From Epiperipatus broadwayi (taxonomy: Eukaryota > Onychophora > Udeonychophora > Euonychophora > Peripatidae), in assembly GCA_028023455.1 (NCBI GenBank), contig JAQFVV010000457.1, forward strand, positions 250,001 through 314,000: a stretch of 64,000 nt of DNA, given 5' to 3'. The notes beneath the pieces were generated by a model that searched no databases, was not told the origin of the DNA, and saw only the letters and a program-made list of their open reading frames with translations. The position numbers and the translations under genes were made by a program. The first letter of the stretch is position 1. The number at the start of each line of letters is the position of its first letter. This document shows positions 60,466-64,000 of this stretch, piece by piece.

Positions 60466-60625
60466 AGTAACGTGGGTCTGCTGCTAGATGGGTATTTGCA
60501 ATACAGAGCTTTTTACTAATGAAGATTAATAGCTAGTAACTATTCTGAAATCTAGGTATTATCATCTGACATTAATTGATTACTCAATTTTACACAGATG
60601 GTTATAGAGTATAATGATTTAGAGT
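60466..60625 (+). repeat. Decayed FB1 (hammerhead repeat) copy
   Basis: Collinear with the FB1 monomer: ACAGAGCTTTTTACTAATGA for CAGATCCAAGGCTCCTCACTGACGA, AGCTAGTAACTATTCTG for AGCTAGAAACTAGTCTG, then ATTGATTACTC shared exactly. The core is CTAATGA and GTAAC, so it should be inactive. Confidence 0.5.
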
Positions 60626-63600
60626 GGATTACTGCATTTAAATACTGCTAATACCAGTAGTCATGAAATTTTTCAATCAATTTTATTAATATTGAAAGCA
60701 TTCAGTCATACAATTTTATAATAATTTTCCTAGAAAAAAAAAAACTAGCTTAAGAAAATAAAAAATAGAGACTGAATTTAAGATAATTAAATCTTTGACA
60801 AAATGGATGTCATATATCTAAGCCTCAAGAAATAGAATTTTTTATATTTGTGAAGTAAATTGCTGTGGATAAAATGGATATCAGTTTCCAAAGTTATACT
60901 TTTTTAAGAAAGGAGAAAAATAATATTGTCTTAAAAGTTATCTAAAATTAATATTATTTGTCTCCAGAAAGTTGTTGATTTAAATGAGTTTGAAAGTCTC
61001 CTTCCAAGGCAGTTTTAAAAAATCAAGATTAGTCTTAATATTTGTCACTCAACTGGATACCTAATATCAGTACTAATCTTAATGGTTGCTAAATAAAAAT
61101 ATATATTTGGATTGTTCTAATTTTTGTTTTCATTCTTCTTTGATTCTACAATTGTTTTTTTCTATCTATATAGGTCTCTGATTCATATGAAGTCACATTC
61201 AATCAAAATATTTTGGAATCTTTTTTATTAATGTTAACTGTATTGGATAACAGAATACCTTTTTTATCTTATTAAGGTATAAATTAGACTTTATTTCGTT
61301 GAATTTCTGCTCATAAATATAATTCAAACCTTCATGGATTGATATCTTGCATAAGGATTGATCAATAAAATGTATATTATCTCAAAAGAGATATATATGG
61401 CTTATAAAAAAAATAATTTATATACTTCTTTTTTATGAATTTGTTTAAAATAAAATCTTTTAATAAGACTTTGAAATTAAAGTTATTTTTAAATATGGAA
61501 CAGTTTTTTTTTTTAAAATCTTTCCATATTAAATATTTATCTTTTATCTTAATTTCTGGAGTATGACACTTTGTTGAGACTAATGAATTTAATAAAATTA
61601 TTTTTTCTAAATTCATTAATCTTGTACTCTCATTAAACTTTGCAAATATATATTTTAATAAAAAATAACTATTGAAACAATCTAAAAGAACATTTGCACC
61701 ATCATTGAAGAATAACCAAAAGATTTCTATTGGTGCAATACTATAAAAAAATCTTATGATGAGATGATTTCCTGGATAAAAAATCTTTTTCAGTTATTTT
61801 CTTGTATTTTTCAGGGGAATAATAGATAATAAACATGACATAGTTGGTGAAATCTTTTCTACATGGACTGATTGTATAGGGATTGCCATCACTATAGATT
61901 TTCAATTGTAATTCACATATCAAATTAATACATCCTTAATTTCATCAATTTTTTTTATTTTTGTAATATGTTTATTTTTATTTTTACTGAAGTCATAGTC
62001 ATTGATATAAATTTATAATTGTTTTTTTTATTTTTACTTTTTATTTGCTTGACATTTTTATACCCCTATCTATGAGAATTGATAAGTAATTTTTAAACCA
62101 AAATATAATTATTAATCATTGAACCTCATTTAAGTTTGGCTTATTAGTTCTTAGGAAGCCTTAAAATAGAACTTCTAATAAATCATAGATCTGTGTGTAT
62201 AAATTAGTATTTATTGCAGAAGTATATTTACACTAATAAAAATACAGAACCACTCTTCTCCACCCTTTTTTTTTAAATATCTGCAATTTTACATTAAATA
62301 AAACTTTCAAAATGTAATGTCTTTCATCTCCATTTGATTTTTTTAAATTACAAAGAATAAAATTTATTTTTAACAATAATAATTTAATGATATAGTTGAA
62401 AAATTATCCTCTGTCCTGATATATATATGACTGTACTTGTATTCTGCTATATGTATATTAAAAAAATATCACAAAATTTATTCTTGCCACTTGAAGATCA
62501 GTGTTATAGCAAGATGCATTTCAAGTTGTTCCTAGATGCATGTAAACAATGTCAGTACTTACATAAACCATTATAATAGTAGTCATACAGTTGTTTGAAT
62601 ACATTAATGTTGTGGTTGTAAAATATGTACATGGAAATTCAATAAGTCTTTTGTACTCCAGAAAAAATAAGGGAAATATATTAGAGAAATATATTTTAGA
62701 TCACTACCAGATAAGGTTTTAATTAATTGATTAAATTTGAGTAGAATGTAACAATGGAAAATATTTACATAATTTGTGATAAGAAAATTGTGTTTGGTAA
62801 ATGCCAAGAAATGTTTGCTAATTACAAATATTTCTTGATACAATACAAGTTGAAACTATTAATTAAAAATGCAAAGAGGAAAACAAAACTGATAACAATC
62901 AAGAATGAACTCTGGATTACTGCAGGCAGAACTGCAAAGATAAATAGCAGGGTGCAGCAAAGTGCATAGTTCTTATTCAAATGAGTTTAACAAGTGACTG
63001 GTTGAGTTTTTAACGAACAATAGCTGTAAGAAGCTTAAGTGACAGTATGGTCCTCTAGTGTGAGTCAACAGAATTGTGAGCAGCAGCTGAATGAAGTCAA
63101 AGAATTCCGTTAGTTTGAGGAGCAGAGCCAAAGTGTTTGGAAACTGAAGCCAAAGGAAGCATCCGGATAGCAGCAAACTGTATGCATGTTGTGGGGTTTG
63201 AACCATAAGTGAACTATACCATCTTGGACTGTGTCAGTAACTATTCTCTACTAATAACTTTTATCATTATTCTAGTCTGTATCTAGGTTTGTTATTTATT
63301 GATTTATTTGCTGATATTCTAAGTACCTGCATTCGAATACACAATTAATTACAGTCAACAGATTAAATTAAGAATCTTTATTCAGCTGAGAATTTATCCT
63401 AGAATTTTTTAGCTCTCAAATATTGTGCTAAACTGCATAAAATAATTAATTTATTTGCAAGGTGGCACTTCCTGGTCAGCGCTTTGACATATAAAAAAAA
63501 TAATAATAATTAATCCGTCTGTAAATTTTCTAGTCTATTCTAACTCTGTGAAACAAATCTCTAATATTTATTTTACAAGTTGAAAGTAGAGAATATCATA

Positions 63601-63660
63601 TATTACAATTGTAAAATAATTATTAGTTCCAAAAAAAGATTGCTTTCATTATATTCAAGA
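60626..63660. other. AT-rich sequence, nothing recognisable
   Basis: No exon or element was identified. Short frames at 61377-61923 and 62604-62969 are Lys/Ile/Asn-rich chance frames. A GC-richer, purine-biased stretch at 62870-63230 with GGGGTTTGAACC (box-B-like) near 63192 could be an old SINE, but no box A was found. Confidence 0.35.
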
Positions 63661-63663
63661 AAT

Positions 63664-63790
63664 CTAAGTGCACTAAATCTAGATTCAAATTCTTCTCTGA
63701 TGGAGACCAGAAGTTTGAACTAGTCTTGGAATATAATAGGACATTGCTAGATAGCGATTTAATAAGCTCTACAATCTTGCATCTACACGT
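63664..63790 (+). repeat. Decayed FB1 (hammerhead repeat) copy
   Basis: AGTGCACTAAATCTAGATTC aligns with AGTGCTCTCAGATCCAAGGC. CTCTGATGGAGACCAGAAG with TTTGAACTAGTC aligns with the core, stem II and cleavage triplet. GACATTGCTAGATAGCGATTT aligns with TAGGCACTAGATAGGGATTT. GTC is kept; CTGATGG and TGAAC have lost core bases. Confidence 0.55.
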
Positions 63791-64000
63791 TACTCAAGCT
63801 ACAGTATAGATGACAGAACTAAGTAGTATACCTGGAATTTGTTTCTGAAAAGCATTGTGTAGGATAGAAACACAATGTTTATTTATTTTTTTAGTTCTAA
63901 ATTTTAATAGAGGAACTAGAGCTTGGTATGTAGTATCAAGTAATCTATTTCAAAAATGTCTATCAAAACAATAACTTTTTTTTAATTATATTTTGTATAT

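Noticed and set aside
61172-61275. Possible seventh exon after a CTATATAG acceptor
   Set aside because: The frame (VSDSYEVTFNQNILESF...) does not resemble the next SLC35A4 segment, and no good donor follows in frame.
62754-63206. Frames on both strands in a GC-richer stretch
   Set aside because: Neither shows a known family or splice context, and the box-B-like GGTTTGAACC alone is not enough to call a SINE.
1-64000. CRISPR arrays, rRNA genes, operons
   Set aside because: No regularly spaced short repeats, no recognisable rRNA blocks, and the gene structure is eukaryotic.

Overview
The window is a strongly AT-rich piece of an animal nuclear genome. It holds one recognisable protein-coding gene, whose small exons are spread over very long introns, and many transposable-element relics. 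No prokaryotic features (operons, Shine-Dalgarno sites, CRISPR) are present. The gene, GT-AG introns, RTE-like and Jockey-like LINE relics, a tRNA-like element, pogo/Tigger-like MITEs and hammerhead-ribozyme repeats all fit a metazoan, most likely an invertebrate. The phylum cannot be settled from the sequence.

The gene is an SLC35A4-like nucleotide-sugar transporter on the + strand. Six exons (coding 6653-6759, 20114-20219, 30527-30691, 42647-42705, 51783-51845, 57153-57288) join without a frame break into the first 212 residues, covering about six membrane segments. The last third of the protein lies beyond the right edge. Introns are 13.4, 10.3, 12.0, 9.1, 5.3 and more than 6.7 kb. Nearly all lines of open reading frame outside these exons are chance frames or transposon debris.

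Layout: 1-6.6 kb, intergenic or upstream intron with an RTE LINE 3' tail. Intron 1 (6.76-20.1 kb), a minus-strand LINE relic, two pogo-like MITEs, a hairpin, and a foldback element with a tRNA-like centre that is split by one of the MITEs. Intron 2 (20.2-30.5 kb), a 337-bp repeat concatemer with a 13-bp target duplication sitting in an old repeat, then a 1.9-kb unit present twice. Intron 3 (30.7-42.6 kb), two insertions of a hammerhead-ribozyme repeat family (called FB1 here) with 13-bp target duplications, plus an unclassified purine-rich block. Intron 4 (42.7-51.8 kb), a second copy of the old repeat and a 3.5-kb minus-strand LINE. Intron 5 (51.8-57.2 kb), a third pogo-like MITE and the FB1 copy carrying the best-preserved hammerhead. 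Intron 6, two decayed FB1 copies.

The most interesting system is FB1: a repeat of about 445 bp per monomer with a minimal type-I-like hammerhead ribozyme. It is found as direct and inverted partial copies flanked by 13-bp target duplications, an architecture reminiscent of animal retrozymes, Penelope-like pLTRs and Sm-alpha-type ribozyme SINEs. All alignments and folds were done by eye.
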